DNA from: Talaromyces rugulosus
Taxonomy: Eukaryota; Ascomycota; Eurotiomycetes; Eurotiales; Trichocomaceae
Reading direction: 5' to 3'
Assembly (NCBI RefSeq): GCF_013368755.1
Contig: NC_049561.1
Location: forward strand, 5,270,001 to 5,334,000
Length of the DNA stretch: 64,000 nucleotides
Notes under the pieces: generated by a model
What the model was told of the DNA's origin: nothing
The model's input: the letters and a program-made list of their open reading frames with translations, nothing else
Database searches by the model: none
Position numbers and translations under genes: made by a program
Shown: in pieces, positions 10,977 to 23,286 of the stretch
How positions within the stretch are numbered: the first letter of the stretch is position 1
Layout: the number at the start of each line of letters is the position of its first letter

Positions 10977-12112
10977 ATGTCGCGCTTCTCTTATTTCACG
11001 GCCCTGCTGGCCGCTGTCGCCTCGACGGTGCATGCCCAGACATCCACAACCTGCCAGCCCCTGAACGAGACATGTCCGCCGGATGTCGCCCTGGGCACCT
11101 CGCACACATGGAATTTCAGTTCCAATTCGATCCTAGATAGCACCTGGAACATAACCAACGGTGCTGTCGACTACACGGATAACGCTATGAAGTTCTCTAT
11201 CGCAAAGAAACTCGACTCGCCCACCATCCAATCCAACTTTTACATCTTCTTTGGCCGAATGGAATACCATGTGCAGGCCGCTCCCGGACAGGGTGTCATC
11301 AGCAGTGTGGTGCTCGAGTCGGACGATCTCGACGAAGTCGACTGGGAATGGGTTGGCTCCTCGGACACCCAGGTGCAGTCCAACTACTTTGGCAAGGGCG
11401 AGACTATAGCCGGCACCGGCCTCACTCACAATATCTCTGGCTCCACCACCGATGCCTATCACAACTACACCACCTGGTGGGACAAGGACAAGCTGGAATG
11501 GTGGTTCGACAACACGTTGCTGCGCACTGTGTACGCCGCAGACGCCAAAAACAGCACTAACACCTGGTATCCCCAAACCCCAATGACCATCCGTCTCGGC
11601 AATTGGCCCGGTGGTGATCCCGCCCAGCCCGAAGGCCGAATTATCTGGGCCGGTGGTATCATCGACTATGACTCTGGCCCATATAATATGTACGTTTCGC
11701 AGATCAGTGCCCAGGACTTTTCCTCGGGCAAGGAGTATACCTACTCCGACCACAGCGGAGACTGGAAGAGCATCAACATCACAGCGTAAGTCACCATTTT
11801 ATGTGTTACCAGACAATACGGCTAACACGTCCTAGTGGCAACTCAACCATCTCCGACACGCTCAACACCAAGCACGAAACCCTGGCCCAAAAATGGGCCA
11901 ACCTGGCTCCTGGTGCCAAGATCGCCATCTACGCCTCTGTTGGTGGCGTCCTTGGCATCGGCCTGATGGTTCTTTTGTTCTGCTGCATCAAGCAGCGACG
12001 AATCGGCAAGCGAGAATGGAACGTCCAAAACAACCGCTTCATGGAAGAACGGACCGATATGATGAACATGCAGGCAGAATGGAGGCAAAAAGGATATGTT
12101 GAAATGAAGTAG
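10977..12112 (+). CDS. Crh-type GH16 cell-wall transglycosylase, membrane-anchored
   Basis: Predicted to cross-link chitin to beta-glucan in the cell wall, the known role of the Crh branch of GH16. I start at 10977 because a signal peptide follows directly (MSRFSYFTALLAAVASTVHA); an in-frame ATG at 10935 would add 14 residues before it. The GH16 active site reads DEVDWEW, giving the E-x-D-x-E pattern with both catalytic glutamates. YHNYTTWWDKDKLEWWFDN and TPMTIRLGNWPGGDP are further family signatures, with several N-glycosylation sites. A 50-bp intron (11786-11835) precedes the last exon, which encodes a membrane helix (IYASVGGVLGIGLMVLLFCC) and a basic tail. It therefore ends in a transmembrane anchor, not the GPI signal typical of many Crh proteins. 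Confidence 0.9.
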
Positions 12113-12890
12113 TCAAGTTTAAACAACAAAACTCTGCTTGTTTTTTTTTTTCCGTTTTGGAAATGGTCATGACTATTTTATTGTATATGGAAGGGAGTCT
12201 TTGGTGTTTTTTTTGATTACTTCATGTCTATATATACATCTTTTTGCTTCTGCTTCTTTATTGGCTTGGTTTTGCCATATTTTTTGGTGTCTTTCTGTTA
12301 CTTGCTAGCGATACCACTCACCGCAGTCTTTCTCTGTGTATCTCTGCGTCGATATTTTGCTTCCTCTTTCAGCACTGGTGTTACCAAGGGATTGGGACAG
12401 AGGTATACACAATCTGTTGATATTTATTTTTCTTCAAGTTATTGACACCTGTCAATTGATATAATATATTTTCGACTGCGCGTCAATGGTGTGGCAGTCG
12501 GCAGTTTCTTCATCCATCATACTAGTTGTGCATGTTGATTTTGTAGTCTGTTAGAGTTGTAATGGCACGTGGTTAGGGCAATGCCGAATCGGGAAACTGT
12601 CATTCCACCTACCTATTCGGTACAACTGCACGTGCAGTGAGTTAGCTAGAATAAAGCCCTTTAAAACGTATTGATGCATTACATGTAGGGTTAATCTGTC
12701 ACATGTTTTTATCATATCCATGCATTAATAATATACCTCTATATACATGTATGTAGTTGAGAGTCCAAACTCCTAATTATACAAATGAGCCCATGGTGGC
12801 CTTGAAGATACACGAAAAACAAAACAATGAAGCAATGCAGCACTGGAAATAACTTTTGAGAAAGCTTTTTTTTCCCTATGCAGCACCTTT
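12113..12890. other. Intergenic between convergent genes
   Basis: About 0.8 kb of AT-rich 3' flanks of the GH16 gene and the MFS exporter. A hydrophobic plus-strand ORF (12224-12445) has low-complexity T-rich codons and is not believed to be a gene. Confidence 0.45.
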
Positions 12891-15004
12891 CTACTCCGCC
12901 ACAGCGGACTTTTCCGGATCCTCAACAGGCACCTTCTTCTTCTCCTTCTTCCGAATATCCTTCCACCCCATTAACCAAGACACGCAAAACATGAGCGACG
13001 AAGCGCCCACCACAAAATAAAAGATATTGCTAATACTCTTCGCATAAGCAGTCAGGACTTCGTCGAGTTTCGTTGGGTCGTTGCCCACAACCTTTTTCAC
13101 GCCAGAGGCACCCGCTGCCACGATAGCTGCCGTGTCCACGTCTGGTGCGTACTTGGCCAGGTTTGTGGTCAGACTATTTGACAAAATAGTCTCGGCGATG
13201 GTGAGGAACACTGATCCGCCAAAGGTTTGCGAAAAGGAGATGAGCGCCATTGACACGGGCACCATGGTTGGTGGGATGGCGTTTTGGATGGCAATCAAGG
13301 TGATTTGCATGCCCAGGCCGCGTCCGAAGCCCATTAGGATCTGGTATCCGATCCAGCGTCCTGTCGAAGTATGTAGGGAGAAGGTTGAGATGAGGCCGCT
13401 GGCAATGGCCCATACCATGCTGCTGGCGATCATCCAGGGGAGATAGTAGCCAAGTCTGCCGACTGAAAAGATGTTAGTACTAAACTTTATCTGCTACTTG
13501 AAAGGAGGCGAGAAGAAAAGAACATACCAAGAATACCAGAGATCACACCAGTAAACAGTTGCGTGATAATAGACGGCAGCGTATACACACCACTCAGCAT
13601 GGCCGACGCTTGCCGCACCGTCTGAAAGTAAATCGGAATATAGTAAGTCGACGCCTGCACGCATCCAAAAAACAGCAACGAGACCAGACACGATGACCAT
13701 ACAGCCCGGATTCTCATCATCGAGAACGGCATCATCGCATTGTCACCTTCGTAGTACTCCCACACAAGAAACAGAATAAACATGACTCCCGCGCCGCAGA
13801 ACAGGCCGATCACGACGGAGCTGCCCCAGGGGTATTGGTTGCCGCCATAGTCCAGTGCCAAAAAAAATTGGATTGCGGCGGGTGCGAAGATTGCGAACCC
13901 AAAGAGATCGAGTTTGGTGCGGATGATTTGGAGAACGGGCATGGTGCGTGGCTTGACTGTCTCGGGCACTTCGACAAAGACGAACAAGAGGGCAGCGATG
14001 GCGCCGACGGGAAGGTTAATATAGAAGCCTAATTATTTGTCAGTCATAAAATACATGCAAAGGATATTACATTCACAGGAGAATAGGGGAAAACGTACAC
14101 CATCGCCAGCTCACATACGTAGTGAATGCACCACCGAGAAGCGGTCCGCACACAATTCCCATCTGGGATATACCCATCAACATACCAAAGTATTTGGGCC
14201 GTTTGTGCAATGGGATCGACGCCGAAATGATGGTCAAACCACCATTCATGAGCCCGGAGCTGCCAATGCCCGCGACGGCTCGAGCCACAATGAGCATCTT
14301 GGACGAGGTGGCGACACCGCAGAGGAGAGAGCCGAACTCGAAGATTCCAAAAAAGATCAAAAACGTCCACTGCAAGGTTTTGTTAATTTCTATTTTTGTT
14401 TCCCAAGAACTAAGAATATCTCACCTTGGCACGAAAGTTGGAGTAGATTTTTCCGGCGAGCGGTTGAAGAGAGGCACTGAAAGGAATTAGACATCACAAA
14501 GTATGAAAGGTTCATTGAAGTATAACTTACCAAGCCAATTGATACGCACTTCCATACCAACCCACATCTGTCAGAGAGTGAAAGGCACTCGTGATATTCG
14601 GCGTAGCCTGCTGTCGTCAGTATAGTATTCAAGAGCATCTAGGGGAGAGAAAAAAAAGAACTCACAGTAGCAACAATCGACATGTCAATCATAACCAAGA
14701 AAAACACCAGCGTCTGCGCGGCCAGCAAAGAATACAGCTTCATGCCAGAGATATACTCTGGCTCGGACTTTGTGCGCGTAGCCTCAATAGCCGTGGCCTC
14801 CTCTTTATCCAGCGCAGGATCATGCTCGTTCATTTCGTCGTGACTGCTGTGGACAGACGATGGTGACCTACTATGCGACTCTGCATTGTGATTGGCTTGT
14901 GCTGTGCTTTTTTCGATTTCTTCAGCGGTCTCGCTGCGCAATGTTGAGGTTGCTGAGATGGTGGGCGCTGGCCCAACCGTGTCAAGCTTTTCGTGCTCTG
15001 TCAT
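12891..15004 (-). CDS. MFS drug/toxin exporter, DHA2 (14-TM) type
   Basis: Predicted proton-coupled plasma-membrane exporter. The first exon (14639-15004) has a long hydrophilic, acidic N-terminus followed by TM1 ([20 protein letters not shown]). Later exons give [31 protein letters not shown] and the antiporter motif C ([12 protein letters not shown]), then [17 protein letters not shown], all typical of DHA2 drug:proton antiporters such as fungal toxin exporters. At least five short introns are needed. The C-terminus is a Lys-rich tail ending SAVAE. It is the first of seven consecutive minus-strand genes that include an esterase, a Baeyer-Villiger-type monooxygenase and three C6 regulators, so it may export or protect against a substrate or product of that set (inference). 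Confidence 0.88.
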
Positions 15005-15943
15005 GGTCGTTTGTCTGTTCTGGTTTAAAACTCAGATTCGACCAGATATGATGGTTTGATGTTTTGGTCTCGACAGAGGTCACGGGGGCGACTGAACCCG
15101 TAAAACTGGGTTAAATTAATAATGGCTGTCGTATACACGCTTCAACGTTGTAGCGATGTGAAACTTCTTTTTTCTCTTGAAGAAAGCAAATAAATCGACG
15201 TTTTCAATGTTGGGCTGACCCCGACTATTTATTATAAATGCGATTGATCCCCTTTTATTATCTATTTTTTTAACCTGTCATGCATACGATTACGGGCTCG
15301 CTAGAGCTATCCCAATCCCGACGGGTTTTCGATTGAGTCACACTCGATCAGCAACATTCGGCTTCACGCCGGATCCCGAAATCCGACTCAAAAGGGTTCT
15401 GCCTACAGCAAATTAACCCCGGTCTCCATAAAAACACACGTTCAAGTTTCAGGTGGTTAATTAGAAGATCAGACTAAACTGAAACAAGCAAACGGGTAAA
15501 CGAGCCTCTTTTTTCTTTCTTTTTTTTTTGTGTTCTAGCCTAAAACTCCTGAATCCCTATGGGAAGTTGCTTGCCTAAATGGGACTTTGTTGGGTCCTAA
15601 ACCCGAGTTCTGTCGTTGATTAAACCTTTGCTTTGCTCGTATCTGTACAAAGCACTACGGATTCGAGGGAGATTTTTATTCCGAACAAACTGGGGGAAAC
15701 AAGCTTTCATAGCGAAATCGAAACAGCAAGCAAATGAAGAACGAACCGTATTCACACTCTAAAAGCGCGGGTTATATTCTACACATCATTAAATTATTAC
15801 ATAGCCAGTTAAATAAATAAAAATACATACAGGTATAAGTTATTATTAATTATTGTGAGGGGAGCTGAGAAAAAAAAAAGTAAAAGCCAACCCTAGCCCT
15901 AACCAGAAACCAAACCCGAATCCGACCATACTCCGATCTATTA
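15005..15943. other. Intergenic, promoter of MFS exporter
   Basis: About 0.9 kb between the exporter start and the stop of the next regulator. A T-rich run (15511-15530) and stop codons in all frames. No gene recognised. Confidence 0.45.
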
Positions 15944-16755
15944 TTACTCTGTAAATGCAAATGCACCTCTACCCGAATAAATATCCCACAGCCCAAACAT
16001 GTCATCTGACCAAATGTCCTGATCAAAAGCCGGAAGCATCGGGCCATCAGCCATTTGCATCGGATGTGCCGTCGTCATTACCTCTTGTTCTTCTGCCACC
16101 GCCGCCGCTGTCTGTTGCTGTTGTGACTGCTGCTGCTGTTGCTGCCGCAGTTGCTGCTGTTGTTGTTGTTGCTGTTGTTGCTGCTGCTGTTGCTGCCATC
16201 GACGCTGTTCTTCCTCTTTCCAAATAGCTGCAAGAGTAGCGGGCGATTCCTCGTTCGACGTTGCTTGGTCAGGGGTGTTGTAGATTGAACGCGCCCAGCT
16301 TTTCGTCAGCGAGATCATTTTTGTCGAACGCATGTAGACATTCTCTATACCGCCTGATTTCCATCCAATCATGTCAACCAAAGTCACCATCTTGGATGCG
16401 AATCCCTCAATGATATCGGGGAGATAGATAATGCTCTTGATTGAATTGGCGTCCCAGCCCGGATCACTGAGGCTTATTAGGCGCCCAACCAGGAACATGG
16501 AAGAGCTCATTTGTTTCCAGATATTAAACGACATGCCCATGTAGTCCAGGGGCTCGAAAGATGAGATGAATGCTTCTAGGAAGGCTTTTACTGATCTGGC
16601 ACAATCGAGGAGTGCTTCCATCGTCCGGCTGTCGGTTTCCTGGGCGAGGGAAACATGCTGCAGCCGCAGCAAGATGAGCTCGTTGATGGCTACCTCGCTG
16701 TAATACGTGGCAAGGTCTACGGGACCTGTGAAAGTTAGAGAAAAGAAGTAGGGAA

Positions 16756-16790
<35 letters not shown>

Positions 16791-18232
16791 TCACGGTTAG
16801 GCACAAGATGTGAAGGTGTCTGTTCTCGGACACTCTTCAATTGCTGTTTCAAGGAGACTATATACTGCCCGAGAAACTGCGTGCTCTCCTCTGTGTCTGT
16901 ATCGTGAAGCCGTGAATATATTTGCACGCTTTGATCGGTCACTTGCTGGACTTTGACCAAATGAACCAGCAGCTTATCGTTTGGGGTTTCGTTGGCCTCG
17001 TTCAGGTGCTTCAAGCAATCGTCCAGATACGGAGACCACATGAGGTAGTCGAGTCGTTGGTGACAAGTCGACATACTGTCATATATTAGATGATTCGACA
17101 ATACCAGGGCAAAAAAGAGGGGGGGAAGTACCTCGAAGTGAGTAGATAAACCGCGACGATGGTGCGACGATGCTCCAAAGTCCGCGTGCTGGGGATCTGG
17201 AATTTGTAGTGCACATTTGGCGGCGGACATCGTGGGTGCTTGTTGTCCCTCTGCGGCATCCTTTGCAGCTCCAAGTCATTCGTAAGCGCGAGGCAGAGAT
17301 GGGTAAATACTGTAAGCAAAGGCCCCAACTGGACTTGATAGTGACCCCTACAACCGAGTGGCCCGAGTTAGCCCTAATTTCTTCATTACATCAAAAAGAC
17401 GAGAAAAAAAAAAAGGACAAGCATACCAACCGACAATACAGAGAAGGCCAAGCAACAAGTCGATCGACCGCTCTCCCTCTATGATGATTTCTTGGGACGC
17501 AAGTTCTCGTACGAGACGGGACAGACTCAACTGCTGTTCTAGATTGGTCGACGTGACCGACATGATGCATAACCAGAGATAGGGCTTCTCCTGACGCAAC
17601 TCGGCAGCTGTCTTGGTCTCTGGGAGGTAATAAAACGGAAAATTACTCAGATGCTGGGTGCGGAACAAGTGGAGGTAGTGCTCGGCCTCCTGGGCCGATA
17701 CCTCTGCATCGCGAGGCACAGAGTATGGAAATCGGGCCGAGGAGGCAGACGCCGGAGTTAGGGGGGTAAAACTTTGCGTCGTCTTTCCAGGTGTATTATC
17801 ACACAGAGATGGCGAAGATGTCGGTACATCTGCCGTAGCAGCTATTACATTGCGGTTGCGGCTGGCGGTTGGGGCATGCCAGCCAGACGGCAGATTCGCA
17901 GTAGCGCTATCGTAGTAAGGGCTATTAGTAGTAGTAGATTGGCCGTTTGTCTTGAGCAGAGATACAAGGCCATCTAGTTTCTCTTCTAGACGCGCCGTCT
18001 GGGAATTGCCTGGTCGTTGCCGTTTCTTCCTGACGGTCGACGACGGGTTGCATTCTTTTTTCAGGCGAAAGCATCTAACAGTTTGTTAGAGTAGTTCAAA
18101 AGGAGAAAACACTAAAAAAAACCACCTTTCACAACTGGTACTATCACCACGCAGCATGCATTTACATTTTGCTCGGGCGCAGTTCAAACAAGCGCGGCCA
18201 TACGGGGCCGGTCGCCCTGCATTCTGCTCCAT
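15944..18232 (-). CDS. Zn2Cys6 transcription factor with polyglutamine C-terminus
   Basis: Nuclear regulator. The start ATG ends at 18232 (MEQNAGRPAPYGRACLNC). The C6 cluster CLNCARAKCKC, CERC, FRLKKEC is split by an intron at about 18076-18124. A basic stretch (VRKKRQRPG) and a short linker follow. The middle homology region covers about 17720-16300 with further introns, one of which holds a GA microsatellite (16761-16789). The C-terminus is strongly Gln-rich (about 28 Gln in four runs, 16112-16196), then a short acidic end with DDMFGLWDIYSG, suggestive of an activation domain. The pattern resembles fungal regulators of secondary or carbon metabolism; targets unknown. It lies between the exporter and the esterase on the same strand. 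Confidence 0.86.
16112..16196 (-). repeat. CAG/CAA low-complexity tract (polyQ)
   Basis: Mixed CAG and CAA codons on the minus strand encode a Gln tract with two short interruptions (LR and S) at the C-terminus of the regulator. Mixed codons imply less slippage than a pure CAG run. Confidence 0.85.
16761..16789. repeat. (GA)14 microsatellite in an intron
   Basis: Uninterrupted GA run that on the coding strand is CT, placed a few bases after the donor GTGAGT of an intron in the polyQ regulator. Confidence 0.85.
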
Positions 18233-18821
18233 GCTGCTGCTTCACTCAAAGAGAAAGGGAATACGGGAATGAGAGTAGCGGGCAATGAAATCCGATGCCA
18301 GGTATTACTATTTGTCGGTATATTATTTTATCGCCAGGTCAGAATTTGGGGTGAGTCCAACGCGTGTCGTGTTGTTGCAGCCTCGTATCCCGCCGGGATT
18401 CGGATAAAACGGAATTACCAACTCCGCTCTAGGCTTTCCTTAAATCTGGATTCGCTAACAACAATCTTGAATCGCCATGAATCCTGGACAACAACAAGTG
18501 GATCGGAAACGCAAATCCTAGCTGGAAATAGTAAACGATGCTCCATTGCCTCGTAGCATTCAATCGATTGATAAGCGGTCAGCTATTATAAATGCTACAG
18601 CCCTATCAAATATTAATAGTTGCGGACGGATCGTCTGCATTTCCGGCCGAACATGGATCAAACCAACAGCTGCAGGATATCAACATTGAATTGATGGCTG
18701 GGCCTTTCAGGGGTTGGTTCTATCAAAAGAACGTTGGTTTTCTATTCGAAAAGATCGCCGATCACTAACATAAACTCATCAACAGTGGTATGCAACATAA
18801 AAACGTGAAACATGAACCCGC
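18233..18821. other. Intergenic, promoter of polyQ regulator
   Basis: About 0.6 kb between the regulator start and the esterase stop, both on the minus strand. A short plus-strand ORF (18269-18556) shows no protein features. Confidence 0.4.
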
Positions 18822-20157
18822 TCAAAACGACTCTCGGAAGAACGACTTGACCCTCTTCCCCTGCTCGGTCTCGAAATGATCGCCCAGCATCAGGTTAAAC
18901 ATGGGCGCAACGTGCGCCTCTCCAGCTCCGACACACCACTCAACCTTGTCCTCTCCGAGCCCCTCCGTGAGCTTTTCAGTAAAGTATTCAATGAACGGGT
19001 ACAGCAGCTCATAGCTCCCAGCAGTGACAAGAATCTTTTTGATAGGAACATTGTTCCACCACTCGACCGGGGCCAATCGAGCATCGGTGTAGTTGTCTCT
19101 TGCGCGGCCGGCCAGGTAGCCCGTAGCCCAGAATTTGGCGCAGTTTGGATGGATCAAATCGCCCAGAGGCTCGGTTTCCTGCGGTGGGAATGTGGTCTCC
19201 ATCGATGTCCAGGGGGAGATAATCGTAGCGCCGCCGATTTCCTCGCCCGCAGTACCCAGCTTCAAGGGCTCAATCTCAGGGTGTGGGTGAGCGAGATGGC
19301 TCAGTACGCCGAGAACTAGATTTCCGCCGGCCGAGTCGCCGCCGAGGAAGACGTTCTCCGCCTTACGGTTTGTGTTTTGCAGGATGTAGCGGAGTGCATT
19401 TACCGACTGGCGCAGTTGGGTCGGATACGTCTCGCGCGGGATGAGTGTGTATGCAACGACAAAGACAGCCACGTCCTTGCCTGCAGCTTTCATTTCGTTG
19501 AGGAACTTGCCGAAGAAGATAAAATAGCCTCTGTTTGCGGGTACAGCGAAGCCGCCGCCTGTGGTTGTCGTTAGCATATCTTGGTCACTGCTATGGGACC
19601 TAGCTGATTCAAAATATTGCTCACCGTGGTACCAGATCAGGACATTCTTCGCGTCCTTGTTCCCTAGCCAATGCCCTGTAGCGTCTCCTCCGAGATCCAC
19701 GGTCTGGTTTGGGAGCCCTTTCCTCCACGTGTAGAGTTTATACTCTGTAGGCGTAGAAGGCGAGATCGTCCTGTATATAAAGTGAGTTTCTACCAATTGA
19801 CACAATATTGATCATAGAAGAAAAATAAAAATAAGCATACTGTATCTGCATCGGCGAGAACCGCGAAACCACTCTTCTTAGAATCGAATACCCAACATGC
19901 AAAAGCAAAGTCCTCGCAATCCCCTGCTCCGGATTGAGTCTCTGTTTCCTCGCCCGAAAAGGTCCCGCCAAAAGAGCCAGGAAGCCGACAATGGGTACTG
20001 AAAGGAGAGCAATGGGCAGGTCGAGGATTTCAAAGAAGGTCAAGTGTGACCTTTTGGTAAATTTTTGCGGTGGTGGAACCGGCTGTCCCTTTTGCTTTTC
20101 TTTCTCGGCTGTGTAGAAAGCATCGAGTGCGCTCGATGTCAAAGCTTTTGGCGCCAT
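18822..20157 (-). CDS. Alpha/beta-hydrolase esterase, HSL type with N-terminal membrane anchor
   Basis: Predicted carboxylesterase or acetyl-esterase. The ATG ends at 20157. The N-terminal exon has a hydrophobic helix (LPIALLSVPIVGFLALLAG, about residues 48-66), consistent with an ER or membrane anchor as in the Say1-type sterol acetyl-esterase group. The oxyanion loop HGGGF is rebuilt across an intron (about 19566-19632); the nucleophile elbow is GDSAGG; the likely catalytic His is in GEAHVAP near the end. Two introns. In HSL enzymes the oxyanion glycines and GDSAG serine are the key catalytic elements, and both are intact. Its neighbour on the same strand is a Baeyer-Villiger-type monooxygenase whose ester products it could hydrolyse (inference). 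The natural substrate is unknown. Confidence 0.85.
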
Positions 20158-20945
20158 TTTTGAGATGTATGATCGGACCAGAAATGGACTCGATTCTTAG
20201 ACTTGTATATACAGACAAATAAAATTTGTGATGCTGCAGCTGGTTAGTGGATTGTTTGCTGCCAATGAATGTTGTACTCATAGTTACCAATAATCACAAT
20301 CACTCGCAGATCAATTGCAACAGTTTTTCGAACTTGTATATGGAAATAGAAACCACCTGCCTTCCTGCGAGCACGTCGTCAAGAAGTCAAATATCTGAAC
20401 GTCGAATGTGCAGTCGACTTAGCGATTTGTTTCCCCGCAAGGGATGGCAAAAATCGTCCTAGTTAGCACGTCCGCCACAAGTTATGTACGTACAAGCATC
20501 CCCTACCCTAGCTTGTCTTTTAAACGACTCAAAATTATTATCGTAGACGGTTGGGGTACTCCAGAGTCCTGCGGGGACGTGCCGAGGCACAAAAGTCGAC
20601 AGAGCGAGTGGAGCAGAATCATAAGCGCTAATTATGGATCTCGGACTTTGTTAGCTGTAAAAAAAGAGAAAAAAAGGCTTGATCAGCGCTCGCCTTTCGG
20701 TTTTGGATAAAAGTTAGATTCTTAAGAGGGGCCATGGATGACGGGATCAATCTGCATTTTTTTTACAGCGAGATTAACTGTGTTTCCAAGAAAGTTTCAA
20801 GATTTCCAAATTTCAAAGTTCATAATCATATCTACTCCTATGTAAAGCAAAACCCATCAAGATGCGAAGAGAATAAGTAAACAGGATTTACATCGTTAAA
20901 AAAAAGATACTTCTAATAATCCGTCCAAATTATACAAATAATAGC
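20158..20945. other. Intergenic between BVMO and esterase genes
   Basis: About 0.8 kb, minus-strand promoter of the esterase. Short plus-strand ORFs without features. Nothing else recognised. Confidence 0.4.
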
Positions 20946-22442
20946 TTATTTACTCGGCCCGGAAATCAACTCCAAGCCACTCTCAAGCCGGCCAAACATA
21001 GCTTGCCAGAGATCGACATAGTAGCTACTTCTCGGCTTCCAGGGATACTGCTCAGCTGCCTTGGGCATAAGTTTGGCCGCAACTTGGAGGTAAGTCGAGC
21101 TCAAATCCATGAGCCTCTTGGGCGTCAAGGCCGACTCGTCCTCGACGCGCGGAACGGCGGCGACTGCGTTGCGGCGGTCCATAAACTGGAGCAGACGCAC
21201 TGTCAGGAGAGCAGTGGCATCAGCACCAAGAGTCCACGAGGCATTGGTGTACCCCAGAATGACGGACATGTTGGGAACGTCTTGTACCATGGAGCCGTTC
21301 CACATGAATTTGTCGCCAATGTTGACCTTCTCGCCATCAACTTTGATGCTGACGCCGCCGGCCACGCAGACGCGGAGACCCGTGGCGGTGACAATGATGT
21401 CGGCTTCGACCTCATCGCCGTTGTCCAGCTTGACCGAGTTTTCAGTGATGGTTTGGATGGTGCTCGTCTTGACATCGGCTTTGCCCGTCCGCAACGTGGC
21501 ATAAAAATCCCCGTCCGGCGCGAAGCAGACTCGTTGATCCCAAGGGTTGTACTTGGGGCTGAAATGGGGGTCAATAGGCAAGACGCCCTTCAAGGATGAG
21601 CGGGAGTGTGCCCTCAAGACAGCCTTGGCCTGTCGCGGGTACGTACGGCAGAGAATATATGAGAGTCGCTGAAGGAAAATGAAAACCAGCCGAGAGATCT
21701 TGTGTCGTAGGAAGTTGGGGATCAAGAAGCTCCACCATCGGCGAGTAGAGTTGGGCAACGAGTAGATGTATGTCGGGCTGCGCTGGATCATGGTGACATG
21801 GGAGGCCGTTGGAGCCATGTTGGGAACGAGAGTAATGGCCGTCGCGCCACTGCCAATAATGACGACCTTCTTGCCAGCGTAGTCTAGTTTCTCGGGCCAG
21901 AATTGAGGGTGGATGACAGTTCCCTTGAAGTTGTCCAACCCGGGGATGGACGCCTTCAGAGGTTCGTTGTAATCATAGTATCCGGTTCCGACGACGACAA
22001 ATCGCGCATGGACATATCGTGTTTGCCCGTCGGATTCCACCGTGAGTGTCCACGACTTCTTGTCCGATGACCAGTCCGCCGCAACCAGACGAGTGTGGAA
22101 TTGAATATTGCGATCGATGCCGGCCTTGGCCACGGACTGGTCTAGGTACTCCTTGATCTCAGAGCCGGGCACGATCGGGTGGTCCTTTGCCCATGTGTTC
22201 CATTCGAATCCAAAAGTGTAGAAATCCGAGTCGGAGCGGATGCCGGGGTATTTGAAGAGATCCCATGTGCCGCCAATGGCCCCCCGAGCCTCAAAAATCT
22301 TATAGTTGTAGTCAGGCAGCTTCGTCTGGATGCGATAGGCAGCGTTGATGCCAGAGATACCAGCGCCGATGATGGCGACGTCGAGAGACTCCTCGCCGCC
22401 GTTTGCAGCGCCATTGATATGGCCGTTGGCGTGTCCGTTCAT
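20946..22442 (-). CDS. Flavin monooxygenase, Baeyer-Villiger type
   Basis: Predicted FAD/NADPH enzyme inserting oxygen next to a ketone carbonyl to give an ester or lactone. Single exon of 498 residues from the ATG ending at 22442. The FAD Rossmann motif is IIGAGISG (about residues 24-31), followed by EARGAIGGTWD and YPGIRSDSD. The Baeyer-Villiger fingerprint F-x-G-x-x-x-H-x-x-x-W is exact at residues 172-182 (FKGTVIHPQFW). A second nucleotide-binding motif (VVIIGSGATA) follows, for NADPH. The N-terminus is a short Asn/Gly/His-rich lead with no organelle signal. No intron is seen, unlike its neighbours. The esterase next door on the same strand suggests a ketone to ester to alcohol plus acid route; substrate unknown. 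N-hydroxylating FMOs share the fold but are less likely given the exact fingerprint. Confidence 0.9.
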   Translation of the reverse strand: MNGHANGHINGAANGGEESLDVAIIGAGISGINAAYRIQTKLPDYNYKIFEARGAIGGTWDLFKYPGIRSDSDFYTFGFEWNTWAKDHPIVPGSEIKEYLDQSVAKAGIDRNIQFHTRLVAADWSSDKKSWTLTVESDGQTRYVHARFVVVGTGYYDYNEPLKASIPGLDNFKGTVIHPQFWPEKLDYAGKKVVIIGSGATAITLVPNMAPTASHVTMIQRSPTYIYSLPNSTRRWWSFLIPNFLRHKISRLVFIFLQRLSYILCRTYPRQAKAVLRAHSRSSLKGVLPIDPHFSPKYNPWDQRVCFAPDGDFYATLRTGKADVKTSTIQTITENSVKLDNGDEVEADIIVTATGLRVCVAGGVSIKVDGEKVNIGDKFMWNGSMVQDVPNMSVILGYTNASWTLGADATALLTVRLLQFMDRRNAVAAVPRVEDESALTPKRLMDLSSTYLQVAAKLMPKAAEQYPWKPRSSYYVDLWQAMFGRLESGLELISGPSK

Positions 22443-23286
22443 GATTGTCGTCGTTGTCTGTCGTAGCTATTTGGTTTTTCTAATCATGCAATCTTGTTCT
22501 TGTCTGTCTGTCTGTGTAATGCACGCGCGGGGTCAAATCTAGTGAGCAGAAAAAAAGCACAGCAAACAGGGTCCGACAGAAACTAAACACAGCAGGCGCG
22601 CGACGAGATGATATTTGATTCAAAAAAAAACCACAGCAATGACTTCACACTTGTACATCACATGTTCGGGCCTCGGTAGTCGTTGCGCGAGACCAGGAGC
22701 AGCAAGCATTGCGAGAGTCTCTAAAGTCTAAGCACTTCATTCCTGGCGCCGATCACTGAGAGAGTGCGCTAGTCCTGTGATTGGCTGAACACCTCCCACA
22801 GGGTCCATAATTGCCGTTTCGGGAAATTTTGCCTCGGCTTTTTGGCCGCGCATGTCCCAACATTTTGTGTTTCGACGATAAAAGACTGATAAATAGTATT
22901 GCTGATTTTTTTATATTCATGTATGTGGGACACGAGGGGACATATTTGTACTATTTTTGTACTATCCTGTATATGCGTGTTCCATTCCTGCAAACCCTAG
23001 GCCAATAATGCTGTCCCTGTGTCCTTATAGCATAGACTTTAGAGTATAAGAGCCTGCCTTAAGCCGCTGACTCTATATCCATCCCACCACAAAAATATGG
23101 GGGTATATGCATCATCAATTATGGTTGCCTTCGGATCTCGATCGAAACCCGAGATCTGGGGAACGTGAGCCTGTGAATATCCCGGGATCCCCGCACTAAA
23201 CTGCCTAGGCCCTGGTTGCTTTCTATGAAAATAACGGACAATCATATGAAAGATAACAAGTAATAATAATAGTACATCAAAAACCT
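22443..23286. other. Intergenic, promoter of BVMO gene
   Basis: About 0.84 kb between two minus-strand genes. No RNA gene or transposon feature. A small ORF on each strand near 22770-23010 lacks protein features. Confidence 0.4.

Noticed and set aside
11133..11753. 206-codon minus-strand ORF opposite the GH16 gene
   Set aside because: It is exactly antisense to a well-supported gene and has no motif; codon constraint of the real gene creates the open frame.
12224..12445. Hydrophobic plus-strand ORF
   Set aside because: T-rich low-complexity 3' flank of the GH16 gene; no gene structure.
21003..21599. 198-codon plus-strand ORF opposite the monooxygenase
   Set aside because: Antisense shadow of a supported gene, no recognisable features.
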